Shown here piece by piece: positions 6,714 to 14,197 of a stretch of 30,306 bases of DNA. The DNA comes from an uncultured Burkholderiales bacterium. GTDB lineage: Bacteria; Pseudomonadota; Gammaproteobacteria; Burkholderiales; Burkholderiaceae_D. The notes beneath the pieces are model-generated. The model made no database searches. It worked only from the letters and a program-made list of their open reading frames with translations, and was not told the DNA's origin. Each line of letters opens with the position of its first letter. Position 1 is the first letter of the stretch. Made by a program: the position numbers and the translations under genes. Where the stretch lies: NCBI GenBank assembly GCA_937872165.1, contig CALMOR010000167.1, positions 372 through 30,677 of the forward strand, read 5' to 3'.

Positions 6714-7748
6714 ATGCCACTTCGCAGCAAACCCGGATCCCACCGGATATGCGTCGCGCCGATGATGGACTGGACGGACCGGCATTGCCGCTACTTCCAT
6801 CGCCAGCTCGCCCCCGACGCGTGGCTCTATACCGAGATGGTCACGACCGGCGCGCTGCTGCATGGCGACGTGCCGCGCCATCTCGACTTCGACGAGGCCG
6901 AGCATCCGGTCGCGTTGCAACTCGGCGGCAGCGAGCCGGCCGCGCTCGCGCATTGCGCGAAGCTCGGCGAAGCCTGGGGCTACGACGAGATCAACCTGAA
7001 CTGCGGCTGCCCGTCGGAGCGCGTGCAGAACGGCGCGTTCGGCGCCTGCCTGATGGCCGAGCCCGCGCTGGTCGCCGACTGCGTGAAGGCGATGATCGAC
7101 GCGGTCGACGTCCCGGTCACGGTCAAGCATCGCATCGGGCTCGACCGCAACGACGACTACGGCTTCGTGCGCGACTTCGTCGGCACGGTCGCGGAAGCCG
7201 GTTGCCGGCTCTTCGTCGTCCATGCGCGAAACGCCTGGCTGAAGGGCCTGTCACCGAAGGAGAACCGCGAGGTCCCGCCGCTGCGCCACGAGGTCGTCGC
7301 GATGCTGAAGCGGGACTTCCCTTCGACGACCTTGATCGTCAACGGCGGCCTCGCGACCGTCCCCGCGATCGGCGAGGCGCTCGACCGCTTCGACGGCGTG
7401 ATGCTCGGGCGCGCCGCGTATCACGAGCCGTGGCTGCTGGCGATGCTGGACCCGTCGTCGTCGGCCGACGGGACGTCGCGTCCGCACGGCCGCGCCGACG
7501 TGGTCGCGCGCATGGCGACCTATGCGGAAGAGCAGGCGTCGCGCGGCGTGCCGCTGCGATCGATCGTGCGCCACATGCTCGGGCTCTATCACGGCCAGCC
7601 GGCCGCACGGACCTGGCGACGCCTGTTGAGCGATGCCAAGCTGCTGCGGCAGGCCGATGTCGCGCTCCTGTGGCGGGCGCTCGCCGCGGTCGAACGCCCA
7701 TCGGAGACTTCGCGTTCGACGGGCGCTGCCGCGCTGTTGCGCGCCTGA
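6714..7748 (+). CDS. dusA: tRNA-dihydrouridine(20/20a) synthase DusA
   Basis: A 344-residue FMN enzyme that reduces uridines 20/20a in the tRNA D-loop. Evidence: RICVAPMMDWTDRHCRYFHR (11-30), the DusA-specific opening of the TIM barrel; INLNCGCPSERVQNGAFGAC (93-112) with catalytic Cys99; VKHRIGLD; the VHARNAWLKGLSPKENREVP block with the phosphate and substrate-binding residues; and VNGGL. The frame is open to 6522, but the start at 6714 is used because conserved sequence begins ten residues later and the extension is not conserved-looking. There is no clear ribosome-binding site. It is followed by 379 bp without genes before the convergent DUF4124 gene. Confidence 0.95.
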   Translation: MPLRSKPGSHRICVAPMMDWTDRHCRYFHRQLAPDAWLYTEMVTTGALLHGDVPRHLDFDEAEHPVALQLGGSEPAALAHCAKLGEAWGYDEINLNCGCPSERVQNGAFGACLMAEPALVADCVKAMIDAVDVPVTVKHRIGLDRNDDYGFVRDFVGTVAEAGCRLFVVHARNAWLKGLSPKENREVPPLRHEVVAMLKRDFPSTTLIVNGGLATVPAIGEALDRFDGVMLGRAAYHEPWLLAMLDPSSSADGTSRPHGRADVVARMATYAEEQASRGVPLRSIVRHMLGLYHGQPAARTWRRLLSDAKLLRQADVALLWRALAAVERPSETSRSTGAAALLRA

Positions 7749-8127
7749 CGGATCCGTCCGTTCGATCCCGAGCCGGGCCTGCCCCGGTCCGCCGCATGAC
7801 CAGGATCGGCGACTCGCCGTCGATCAGTAGAAGCCGCCGCTTTCAGGGCGTGCGATGTCCGAAGCTCGAAGCTCGAAGCTCGATGCGCGAAGCTCGGGCT
7901 CGATCATCGAGGTTCGGTCCTCGGGGCTCGGTCCTCGAGGCTCGGTGCACAAGGCTCGGTGCGCAAGGCTCGGTGCGCAAGGCTCGGTGCGCAAGGCTCG
8001 GTGCGCAAGGCTTGGTGCTCGGTGCTTGTGCTCAGTGCTTGTGCTCGGTGCTCGGTGCTCGGTGCTCGACGTTCGACGTTCGACGTTCGACCTTCGACGC
8101 AGCGAGGTCGATGCCCGCAGCGCGCCC
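7749..8127. other. 379-bp convergent intergenic region dominated by a heptad repeat
   Basis: The first 110 bp are unique and contain no feature I can support. The remainder is the array at 7861-8098. The array lacks stop codons in several frames, so long artificial ORFs (for example 7855-8778 on the plus strand) run through it; these are not genes. Confidence 0.75.
7861..8098. repeat. Heptanucleotide tandem repeat array 3 (34 units, about 238 bp)
   Basis: The whole stretch divides into 7-mers that change family along the array. GAAGCTC occurs four times (7861-7895, one variant unit inside). Variants such as AGGTTCG, GTCCTCG and GGGCTCG occupy about 7896-7944. AGGCTCG plus GTGCGCA, a perfect 14-bp superunit, occurs four times (7952-8007), with a fifth near-copy before it. 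GTGCTCG/GTGCTTG units follow (8015-8042), then GCTCGGT three times (8043-8063), then GTTCGAC/CTTCGAC (8071-8098). A TCG triplet recurs every 7 bp with a few 1-bp slips. Short self-complementary cores (AGCT, TGCGCA, ACGT) recur. The array lies between the 3' ends of two convergent genes. Confidence 0.95.
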
Positions 8128-8661
8128 TCAGCGCTTCCTGCAAAACGACGCGAAGTCCTCGTCCGCGCGCCGCATGCGCAGTTCGGCTTTCGAGCGGTCC
8201 TTGCCGGCCGCGCGGTCGTAGTCCTCGTGCGCTCGCTTCGCGCGGAGCGTGAGCTTCGCGCAGCCCTTGACCTGCTTGTCGCGGTCGGAGCCGGCACGGG
8301 TCGAGACCGGTTCGATGCGCTCGCGGCGCGCGCGATCGCGCTCCAGCCCATCGAGCGCCTTCTTCTCGTCGCGTGCGCGCGCCGCGGCCGAGGCGCGATC
8401 GGCGGGCAGCGGCGGCGTCGCATCGATGGGGACCTCGCTCTGCCGTCCCACCGCGCAGGGCACGTCGCCGTAGACCGTCCTGCCGTCGACCTGACACTTG
8501 TACGTGGTGCCGGTCGCTGCCGCGACGCACGGTACCAGCGCGCACGTCGCTGCGAAGGCGACGCGGAGGACGCGGGCGGTACCGGCAACGCGGGCGGCAC
8601 GAGTGGCACGAGCGACACGCGCCAGGAGGCCATCGAGGCCGAGGCCGCAGAGGCGGGACAC
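8128..8661 (-). CDS. DUF4124 domain-containing exported protein
   Basis: A protein of about 177 residues with a DUF4124 segment, TYKCQVDGRTVYGDVPC (about residues 53-69), the TYKCxxxGxxxYxDxPC motif of this small proteobacterial domain. It is preceded by a hydrophobic export signal (VLRVAFAATCALVPCVAAAT) and followed by a highly charged helical region (about residues 80-177) rich in Arg, Lys, Asp and Glu. DUF4124 proteins are periplasmic or envelope proteins of unknown function. No ATG exists in frame near the domain; a GTG at 8661 is the best start but gives an unusually long, Arg/Ala-repetitive leader. It is the last gene of the minus-strand run, starting 26 nt after the flavoprotein stop. 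Heptad array 3 begins 29 bp past its stop. Confidence 0.75.
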   Translation of the reverse strand: MSRLCGLGLDGLLARVARATRAARVAGTARVLRVAFAATCALVPCVAAATGTTYKCQVDGRTVYGDVPCAVGRQSEVPIDATPPLPADRASAAARARDEKKALDGLERDRARRERIEPVSTRAGSDRDKQVKGCAKLTLRAKRAHEDYDRAAGKDRSKAELRMRRADEDFASFCRKR

Positions 8662-8687
8662 ACGAAGCGCATGCCGCGGCCTCGCGA

Positions 8688-10160
8688 TCACAGCACTTTT
8701 CCCGGGTTCATCAGTCCCTGCGGGTCGAGCGCGGACTTGATCGCCCGCATCATCGCCAGCTCCGCAGGGCTCTTGTAATGGGCCAGCGCATCGCGCTTCG
8801 ACTGCCCGATTCCGTGTTCGGCGCTGATCGATCCGCCATGCGCGACGACCGCGTCGTGCACGAGGTGATTGATGGCGGGCTGCAACGCGATGAAGGCTTC
8901 CTCGTCCAGCGCGGCCGGCCTCGACACGTTGTAGTGCAGGTTGCCGTCGCCGAGGTGTCCGAAGGTCACCATGCGGATGCCGGGAAAGGCTGCCGCGAGC
9001 GTGGCGTCGGTCGTCGCGACGAAGGCGGCGAGGCGCGAGATCGGTACCGAGACGTCGTGCTTGATGTTCCGGCCCTCGGCCGCCTGCGCCTCCGAGATGT
9101 TCTCGCGCAGCGCCCACAGCGCCCGCGACTTCGCGACGTCGTCGGCCACGGCGGCGTCGGCGACGATGCCGGCGTCCATCGCGGCTTCGAGCAGCGCGCG
9201 GGCATGCTCTTCGCTCTCGTGGTCCGACACTTCGATCAGCACCGATTGCGGATGACGCTGCGGCAACGGCGAGCGCGACGGCGGGAAGTGCTTCTCGACG
9301 AGGCCGAGCGCGAAGTCGGACACGAGCTCGAACGCGGTGAGCGTCGGCCCGCAGCGCTGGCGAGCGATGCCGAGCAGCCGCAAGGCGTCGTCGGGGGAAG
9401 CGACCGCGGCCCAGGCGGTCCACTTCGCGCGCGGCAACGGGAAGAGCTTCAGCGTCGCGGCCGTGACGATGCCGAGCGTGCCCTCGGCACCGATCAGCAG
9501 GTCGCCCCAGTGATAACCGGTGTTGTCCTTCCGCAGACCGTCGAGCCGTCGGACCACGTCGCCGCCGGGCAGGACCGCCTCGAGGCCGAGGCAGAGGTCG
9601 CGCGCGTTGCCGTAGCGCAGGACGCCGGTGCCGCCGGCGTTGGTCGAGAGGTTGCCGCCGATGGTGCAGGTGCCCTCGGACGCGAGGCTGAGCGGCAGCA
9701 ACCGGCCGGCTGCGACGGCAGCGGCCTGCGCCTCCGCGAGCGTGCAGCCGGCCTCGACGGTGATGGTGTCGTTGACCGGATCCACGCGACGCACCGCCCT
9801 CATGCGCGTCGTCGACAACACCGTCTGCCGTCCGCTCGCATCGGGCGTCGCACCGCCGACGAGTCCGGTGTTGCCGCCCTGCGGAACGATGGCGACGCCG
9901 CGCGCCGCGCAGATCGCGACGATCGACGCGACTTCGTCGACCGTGGCCGGCTTCACGACCGCGATCGCGCGACCGTGGTAGCGCTTGCGCCAGTCGGTCA
10001 GGTACGGCGCCTGGTCGTGCTCGTCGACGAGCACGTTAGCCGCGCCGACGACGTCGACGAAGGCCGCGACGAGGGCCGCGCTGTCGATACCGTCGATGGC
10101 ACGGGCGACGGTGCCGTCGATGGGGCGTTCCAAGGCGCCGTCGAGCGGGATGCCGTTCAT
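8688..10160 (-). CDS. FAD-binding 2-hydroxyacid dehydrogenase (D-2-hydroxyglutarate/D-lactate dehydrogenase-like)
   Basis: A 490-residue protein of the vanillyl-alcohol-oxidase flavoprotein superfamily. The PCMH-type FAD domain shows VVKPATVDEVASIVAICAAR and the PQGGNTGLVGG pyrophosphate loop (93-103), then GTCTIGGNLSTNAGGTGVLRYG and IGAEGTLGIVT. The C-terminal FAD-oxidase domain has FGHLGDGNLHYNV, with the paired histidines that bind metal in D-2-hydroxyglutarate dehydrogenases, and EHGIGQSKRDAL and the closing LMNPGKVL. The family oxidises D-2-hydroxyacids and passes electrons to a flavoprotein or quinone. The exact substrate is uncertain: D-2-hydroxyglutarate is favoured by the neighbouring L-2-hydroxyglutarate-oxidase-like gene, while glycolate or D-lactate are alternatives. 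The ATG overlaps the stop of the DUF2069 gene by ATGA. Confidence 0.88.
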   Translation of the reverse strand: MNGIPLDGALERPIDGTVARAIDGIDSAALVAAFVDVVGAANVLVDEHDQAPYLTDWRKRYHGRAIAVVKPATVDEVASIVAICAARGVAIVPQGGNTGLVGGATPDASGRQTVLSTTRMRAVRRVDPVNDTITVEAGCTLAEAQAAAVAAGRLLPLSLASEGTCTIGGNLSTNAGGTGVLRYGNARDLCLGLEAVLPGGDVVRRLDGLRKDNTGYHWGDLLIGAEGTLGIVTAATLKLFPLPRAKWTAWAAVASPDDALRLLGIARQRCGPTLTAFELVSDFALGLVEKHFPPSRSPLPQRHPQSVLIEVSDHESEEHARALLEAAMDAGIVADAAVADDVAKSRALWALRENISEAQAAEGRNIKHDVSVPISRLAAFVATTDATLAAAFPGIRMVTFGHLGDGNLHYNVSRPAALDEEAFIALQPAINHLVHDAVVAHGGSISAEHGIGQSKRDALAHYKSPAELAMMRAIKSALDPQGLMNPGKVL

Positions 10161-10519
10161 GGCCGTGCCTGCTTGGCGATCCGCTTCAACGGTCTCAGGT
10201 AGGCGAGCACCGCGACGAAGTAGACGGTCGAGATCACGGCCTCGAGCGCGCCGAGCCCCGCCGAAGGCTGCGGGTCGCCCATCGCGCGGACCGTGCCTTC
10301 GGCCATGAACAGCAGGATCAGCATCGAGGACCATTGCATCGTGTAGACGTCGAGCGTCTTCATGCGAACGAAGAGGAACGCGAGCACCGCCACCTTGGCG
10401 ATCGCGAGGACGTAGCCGGACCCCGCTCCGCGCGGCGGCACCGCGGCGAACGCGACCGACACGCCGACCATCGCGACGAGGCCGGCCAGCGCGACGCGTC
10501 GAAGGACGAGCGGACTCAC
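10157..10519 (-). CDS. DUF2069 inner-membrane protein
   Basis: A 120-residue protein with four predicted membrane segments (about residues 8-27, 35-51, 60-75 and 88-107). The FVRMKTLDVYTMQWSSMLIL and FMAEGTVRAMGDP segments match the DUF2069 family, small inner-membrane proteins of proteobacteria with no known function. DUF2069 genes are often next to wrbA, and here a wrbA homologue is two genes upstream, supporting the call. It is the third gene of the minus-strand run and overlaps the downstream flavoprotein start by 4 nt, so translational coupling is likely. Confidence 0.85.
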   Translation of the reverse strand: MSPLVLRRVALAGLVAMVGVSVAFAAVPPRGAGSGYVLAIAKVAVLAFLFVRMKTLDVYTMQWSSMLILLFMAEGTVRAMGDPQPSAGLGALEAVISTVYFVAVLAYLRPLKRIAKQARP

Positions 10520-10588
10520 GATCGAAGGATGCGCGGGAGAAGGACGGAGGTCATCGTCCGGATGCGGGAGACGGACGGGCCATCGACC

Positions 10589-11716
10589 TCATCCCTGGTG
10601 TGCCGCCATCGCCGCCACGTGCTCCGCGATCGCGAGCGACGACGTCAGGCCCGGCGAGTCGATGCCGAAGAGGTTGACCAGCCCGGGCACGCCGTGGTCG
10701 CCGGGTCCCGCGATCATGAAGTCGGCGGCGGGCTCGCCGGGTCCCGACAGCTTGGGTCGGATCCCCGCGTACGCGGGCGACAGCGCGTCGTCTCGCAACG
10801 GCGGCCAGTAGCGTCGCACGGTCTCGGCGAACGACGATCGGCGCGACGCGTCGACGCCGAAGTCCAGCGGCGCGTCGGCGGGCAGCCATTCGACATCGGG
10901 ACCGAACTTCGCCTGTCCGCCGAGGTCCGGCGTCACGTGGACGCCGAGGCCGCCGGGCTCGGGCAGCGGATAGATCAGGTGGCGGAACGGCGCCTTGCCG
11001 ATCAGCGTGAAGTAGCTGCCCTTCGCGCGATGGACCGTGGGGATGGCGGAGGCGGGCAGGCCGTCGATCGCCGCGGCGATGCGCGTCGCGTCGAGGCTCG
11101 CACAGTTGACGACCAGCGCGGCCTGCAGCGCGAAGGCTTCTTCGCCTCCGCTCGTCACGCGCAGCACGATGCCGTCGTCCGCGACCGATCCGCCTTCGAC
11201 GCGGCTCGACAACGCGAGCGTCGCGCCGTGACTCTCAGCGTCGCCGAGCAGCGCGATCATCAGCGCGTGGCTGTCGAGGATGCCGGTGCTCGGACACCAC
11301 ACCGAGGCGACGCAGCGCACCGCGGGTTCGAGCGCCGCGGTCCCGGCGACGTCGAGCGCGACGAGGTCGTCGACGCCCGACGCGACCGCGTTGTCGATCA
11401 CGTGGGCGAGTGCGCGACGCTGCGACTCGTCGGTCGCGACGACCAGCTTGCCGACACGCCGATGCGGCACGTGCCGTTCTTCGCAGTACGCATACATCAG
11501 CGCCTTGCCGCGCACGCAGAGGCGCGCCTTCAACGACCCCGGCGCGTAGTGGATGCCGGCATGGATGACCTCGCTGTTGCGCGAGCTGATGCCGGTGCCG
11601 ATCGCCCGGGCCGACTCGACGATGGTGACCTCGCGTCCGGCCGTCGCGAGCGCGCGGGCGACCGCCAGCCCGACGACTCCCGCACCGATCACGACGCAGT
11701 CGACGCGCTCGGTCAT
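10589..11716 (-). CDS. FAD-dependent oxidoreductase, L-2-hydroxyglutarate oxidase family
   Basis: A 375-residue DAO-fold flavoprotein. An N-terminal dinucleotide-binding motif VVIGAGVVGLAVARAL (8-23) is followed by GTGISSRNSEVIHAGIHYAP (about 42-61), the segment typical of the LhgO/L2HGDH family. The C-terminus has AGIRPKLSGPG, then FMIAGPGDHGVPGLVNLFG and DSPGLTSSLAIAEHV, also characteristic. LhgO oxidises L-2-hydroxyglutarate to 2-oxoglutarate, with electrons going to oxygen or the quinone pool. The pairing with a D-2-hydroxyacid dehydrogenase in the same operon suggests handling of both enantiomers of the same compound. Its ATG overlaps the wrbA stop (ATGA). It is followed by DUF2069 after 69 nt. 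Confidence 0.88.
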   Translation of the reverse strand: MTERVDCVVIGAGVVGLAVARALATAGREVTIVESARAIGTGISSRNSEVIHAGIHYAPGSLKARLCVRGKALMYAYCEERHVPHRRVGKLVVATDESQRRALAHVIDNAVASGVDDLVALDVAGTAALEPAVRCVASVWCPSTGILDSHALMIALLGDAESHGATLALSSRVEGGSVADDGIVLRVTSGGEEAFALQAALVVNCASLDATRIAAAIDGLPASAIPTVHRAKGSYFTLIGKAPFRHLIYPLPEPGGLGVHVTPDLGGQAKFGPDVEWLPADAPLDFGVDASRRSSFAETVRRYWPPLRDDALSPAYAGIRPKLSGPGEPAADFMIAGPGDHGVPGLVNLFGIDSPGLTSSLAIAEHVAAMAAHQG

Positions 11717-12315
11717 GCGACCGGGGCGGCGAGTTTCAGTGCCGTGACCGCGAGCCGCTTGCCGAGCGCGATCGCGAGTCGTCGCTCGGTCTCGTCGACC
11801 GCGCGCCGACCGTCGAGTCCCGACACGTGGCTCGCGCCGTACGGCGTGCCGCCGCTCGTCGTCGTCATCAGGTCGGCCTCGGTGTACGGCAGGCCGACGA
11901 TCAGCATGCCGTGATGGAGGAGCGGCGTCATCATCGAGACCAGCGTCGTCTCCTGGCCGCCGTGCAGGCTGCCGGTCGACGTGAACACGCAGGCGGGTTT
12001 GCCGGCCAGCGCGCCCGAGAACCACTGCGCGCCGGTGCCGTCGAGGAAGTACTTGAGCGGCGCGGCCATGTTGCCGAAGCGGGTCGGCGATCCGAGCGCG
12101 AGGCCCGCGCACTGCTCGAGATCGGCGAGATCGACATACGGCGGGCCCGACTCCGGGATGTCGGGCGCGCTGGCCTCGGCGACGGTCGACACCGCCGGCA
12201 CGGTACGCAGCCGGGCGCCGGCACCGTCGGTGGCGTCGATGCCCTGCGCGATCGCCTCGGCGAGCGTGCGGGTCGAGCCGTGACGGCTGTAGTAGAGGAC
12301 GAGGAGTTCGATCAT
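11713..12315 (-). CDS. wrbA: NAD(P)H:quinone oxidoreductase, WrbA family flavoprotein
   Basis: A 200-residue flavodoxin-fold protein. The FMN phosphate loop is YSRHGSTRTLAEAIAQG (9-25). The WrbA-type segments GSPTRFGNMAAPLKYFLDGT and FTSTGSLHGGQETTL follow, then SGGTPYGASHVSG near residue 165. Length (about 200) and motif order fit WrbA, which reduces quinones by two electrons using NAD(P)H and avoids semiquinone formation. It is the first gene of the minus-strand run with a TATAAT element upstream, and is coupled by ATGA overlap to the L-2-hydroxyglutarate-oxidase-like gene. The context suggests redox or quinone traffic shared with the two downstream flavoproteins; that link is inference. 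Confidence 0.93.
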   Translation of the reverse strand: MIELLVLYYSRHGSTRTLAEAIAQGIDATDGAGARLRTVPAVSTVAEASAPDIPESGPPYVDLADLEQCAGLALGSPTRFGNMAAPLKYFLDGTGAQWFSGALAGKPACVFTSTGSLHGGQETTLVSMMTPLLHHGMLIVGLPYTEADLMTTTSGGTPYGASHVSGLDGRRAVDETERRLAIALGKRLAVTALKLAAPVA

Positions 12316-12353
12316 CGGAGAGGCGGCGACGGGATGGAACGATGCCGCCGACT

Positions 12354-12359
12354 ATTATA
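12354..12359 (-). promoter_or_regulatory. -10 element of the wrbA operon (TATAAT on the minus strand)
   Basis: A perfect TATAAT read on the minus strand lies about 39 nt before the wrbA ATG. No good -35 is seen 16-18 bp upstream. The same bases read TATTAT on the plus strand, so it might also serve the divergent YihY-like gene. Confidence 0.5.
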
Positions 12360-12459
12360 GGGAGCGGTCCTTCGGGCCTTCGTGAACGTCGGCCGCCTAC
12401 GTCGTCGACCGCCTCGGTCGCGGCGTCGTGACCCGCATCGCATCTCCTCGCTTCCATCG

Positions 12460-13803
12460 ATGACCCATCGACTCCTCGTCGTCGCCCGACGCACGGGCCA
12501 GCAGGCCTGGCGCACGACGCGCGACGTGGCGCGCTTCGCGATCCGTCGCGCGGACCAGGAACGCCTCTTCCAGGTCGCGTCGAGCCTGACCTTCACGACC
12601 GTGCTGTCGATCGTGCCGCTGCTGACGACCGTGTTCGCGGTGCTCACCGCGTTGCCGGTCTTCGATCGGCTGCGCGACACGCTGCACGCGTTCCTCGAGT
12701 CGCGCCTGATGCCCGAGGCGATCTCGGCGTCGATCTTCCAGTACCTTGACCAGTTCTCCGCGAACGCGAGTTCGCTGACGGTCGTCTCGGTGCTGTCGTT
12801 CGCGGTCACGTCGCTGACGACGATGCTGACGATCGACGGCGCGCTGAACACGATCTGGGGCGTGCACCGGATGCGCCCGCTCGCGCAGCGGCTCGTCACC
12901 TACTGGGCCATCCTCTCGGTCGGACCGATCCTGCTCGGCGTGTCGCTGACGCTGACCTCGTATCTCGCGTCGGCTGCGGCCGGCTTCGTGCAGGCGCCGA
13001 CGCCGCTGGTCGCGGCCGCGCTCGGGGTCGCGCCGCTGCTGCTGTTCACGGTCTCCTATTCGGCGCTCTACGTGTACGTGCCGAACCGCTACGTCCGCTG
13101 GCGCGACGCGCTGATCGGCGCCTTCTGCGCGGCGCTCGCGTTCGAGGCGGCCAAGCGCGGCTTCGCGCTCTACATCACGCGCTTCTCGACCTACACGATG
13201 ATCTACGGCGCGCTCGCCGCGTTGCCGCTGCTGCTGCTGTGGATCTACTACATCTGGATCATCACGCTCGGCGGCGCGTTGATCGCGGCGAGCCTGCCTG
13301 CGATCTACGGGCGCAACTGGAACCGCGGACAGGCGCCGGGCGATGCCTACGGCGACGCGTTGCGCGTGCTGCGGGTCCTCTATCGCGCGCGTCGCAGCGA
13401 TCGTCCGGGCCGCCTGCCCGGCCTCCGTGCCCACGCCATCCGGCGCGAGGCGCGCCTCGACTACCAGTCGACCGACGTCATCCTCGAGAAGCTCGAACAG
13501 GACGGCATCGTGATCCGGACGCGGCAGGTCGGACCCGACGGCGCCGCGCGCTTTCGCAAGGACGACCTGTGGCTGTTCGCGGCCGATGCGTCGGTGGTGT
13601 CGCTCGAGCGCGTCTTCCGGCTCTTCGCGTTCGATCCGGCGCACGTGGCCGGGATGGCGCTCGATGCCGACGACCCGCTCGCGCGCTTCGTGCGGGGACA
13701 GCACCTCGCGGACGGCGACGTGTCGCTCGAGTCGGTCTTCGACGAGAGCGGCGCGCCGGCCGCGGCGGATGCTGCGGGCGAAGACCCTGTCGCGATGTCG
13801 TGA
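12460..13803 (+). CDS. YihY/virulence factor BrkB family membrane protein with C-terminal winged-helix-like extension
   Basis: A 447-residue protein. The YihY core (about residues 20-290) opens with RADQERLFQVASSLTFTTVL, then SIVPLLTTVFAVLTALPVF, LSFAVTSLTTMLTIDGALNT with IWGV, and the conserved YVPNRYVRWRDALIGAF and IYGALAALPLLLLWIYYIW segments. About six membrane helices are visible. The C-terminal third (about residues 310-447) is soluble and includes DYQSTDVILEKLEQDGIVIR (about 345-364), which looks like a winged-helix arrangement; similar tails occur in Burkholderiales homologues. Function is unknown despite the BrkB name; the protein is not an RNase. The start at 12460 is preferred over GTG 12382, whose extra residues are Arg/Pro-rich and not conserved-looking. 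Confidence 0.88.
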   Translation: MTHRLLVVARRTGQQAWRTTRDVARFAIRRADQERLFQVASSLTFTTVLSIVPLLTTVFAVLTALPVFDRLRDTLHAFLESRLMPEAISASIFQYLDQFSANASSLTVVSVLSFAVTSLTTMLTIDGALNTIWGVHRMRPLAQRLVTYWAILSVGPILLGVSLTLTSYLASAAAGFVQAPTPLVAAALGVAPLLLFTVSYSALYVYVPNRYVRWRDALIGAFCAALAFEAAKRGFALYITRFSTYTMIYGALAALPLLLLWIYYIWIITLGGALIAASLPAIYGRNWNRGQAPGDAYGDALRVLRVLYRARRSDRPGRLPGLRAHAIRREARLDYQSTDVILEKLEQDGIVIRTRQVGPDGAARFRKDDLWLFAADASVVSLERVFRLFAFDPAHVAGMALDADDPLARFVRGQHLADGDVSLESVFDESGAPAAADAAGEDPVAMS

Positions 13804-13812
13804 GCCCGTCGT

Positions 13813-13848
13813 CGAAGCACGAAAGGCTTCGCGCCGATCGTGGCGCGA
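13813..13848. terminator. Overlapping hairpins between convergent genes, possible bidirectional terminator
   Basis: CGAAGC (13813-13818) pairs with GCTTCG (13826-13831). Alternatively TCGCGCC (13829-13835) pairs with GGCGCGA (13842-13848). They lie between the stops of the YihY-like and DUF962 genes. No T-tract follows in either direction. Confidence 0.35.
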
Positions 13849-13854
13849 CGCCCG

Positions 13855-14160
13855 TTAAAGTCCGACCCTGCCGAGCCAGATGTCGCGATACATGACCCAG
13901 TCGCCGATGAGGCTGTACAGCGGATGACGGAAGGTCGCGGGGCGGTTGTGCTCGAAGAAGAAGTGGCCGACCCACGCGAAGCCGTAGCCGCAGACCGGCG
14001 CGCCGGCGAACCACCACGCCACGCCGGTCGCGAGTCCGGCGACGACGCACGCGATGACGCCGCTGGTGCCGACGAAGTGCAGTCGACGCGACGTCCGGTT
14101 CGAGTGCTCGGACAGGTAGTGCGGATAGAACTCGGCGAAGCTGGCGAAGCGTTCGGTCAT
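13855..14160 (-). CDS. DUF962 / Mpo1-like membrane protein
   Basis: A 101-residue protein, MTERFASFAEFYPHYLSEHSN then RTSRRLHFVGT, two membrane segments (about residues 35-50 and 55-72), WVGHFFFEHNRPATFRHPLY and SLIGDWVMYRDIW. The HxxGT and GHxxxExNxPxxxxHP patterns with the conserved histidines are those of DUF962/Mpo1-like proteins. Yeast Mpo1 is an Fe(II)-dependent dioxygenase acting in 2-hydroxy fatty acid alpha-oxidation. Bacterial members are mostly uncharacterised, so only the family is assigned. The ATG at 14160 has GAGGGTG just upstream and begins the conserved part, so it is preferred over ATG 14193. It is the last gene of the metY run. Confidence 0.88.
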   Translation of the reverse strand: MTERFASFAEFYPHYLSEHSNRTSRRLHFVGTSGVIACVVAGLATGVAWWFAGAPVCGYGFAWVGHFFFEHNRPATFRHPLYSLIGDWVMYRDIWLGRVGL

Positions 14161-14197
14161 GGCATCACCCTCGTGCGGATCGTCTCCGTGCACTGCT

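Noticed and set aside
7861..8098. CRISPR array
   Set aside because: Units are 7 bp and contiguous, with no spacers and no cas genes nearby.
7855..8778. A 307-codon plus-strand ORF through the heptad array
   Set aside because: It exists because period-7 repeats without stop codons are read in all frames. The remainder is antisense to the DUF4124 gene, and the translation is low-complexity Arg/Ser/Leu.
10334..12360. Plus-strand ORFs of 526 and 177 codons opposite lhgO-like and wrbA
   Set aside because: They are shadow frames of well-supported minus-strand genes with ATGA overlaps and flavin-binding motifs.
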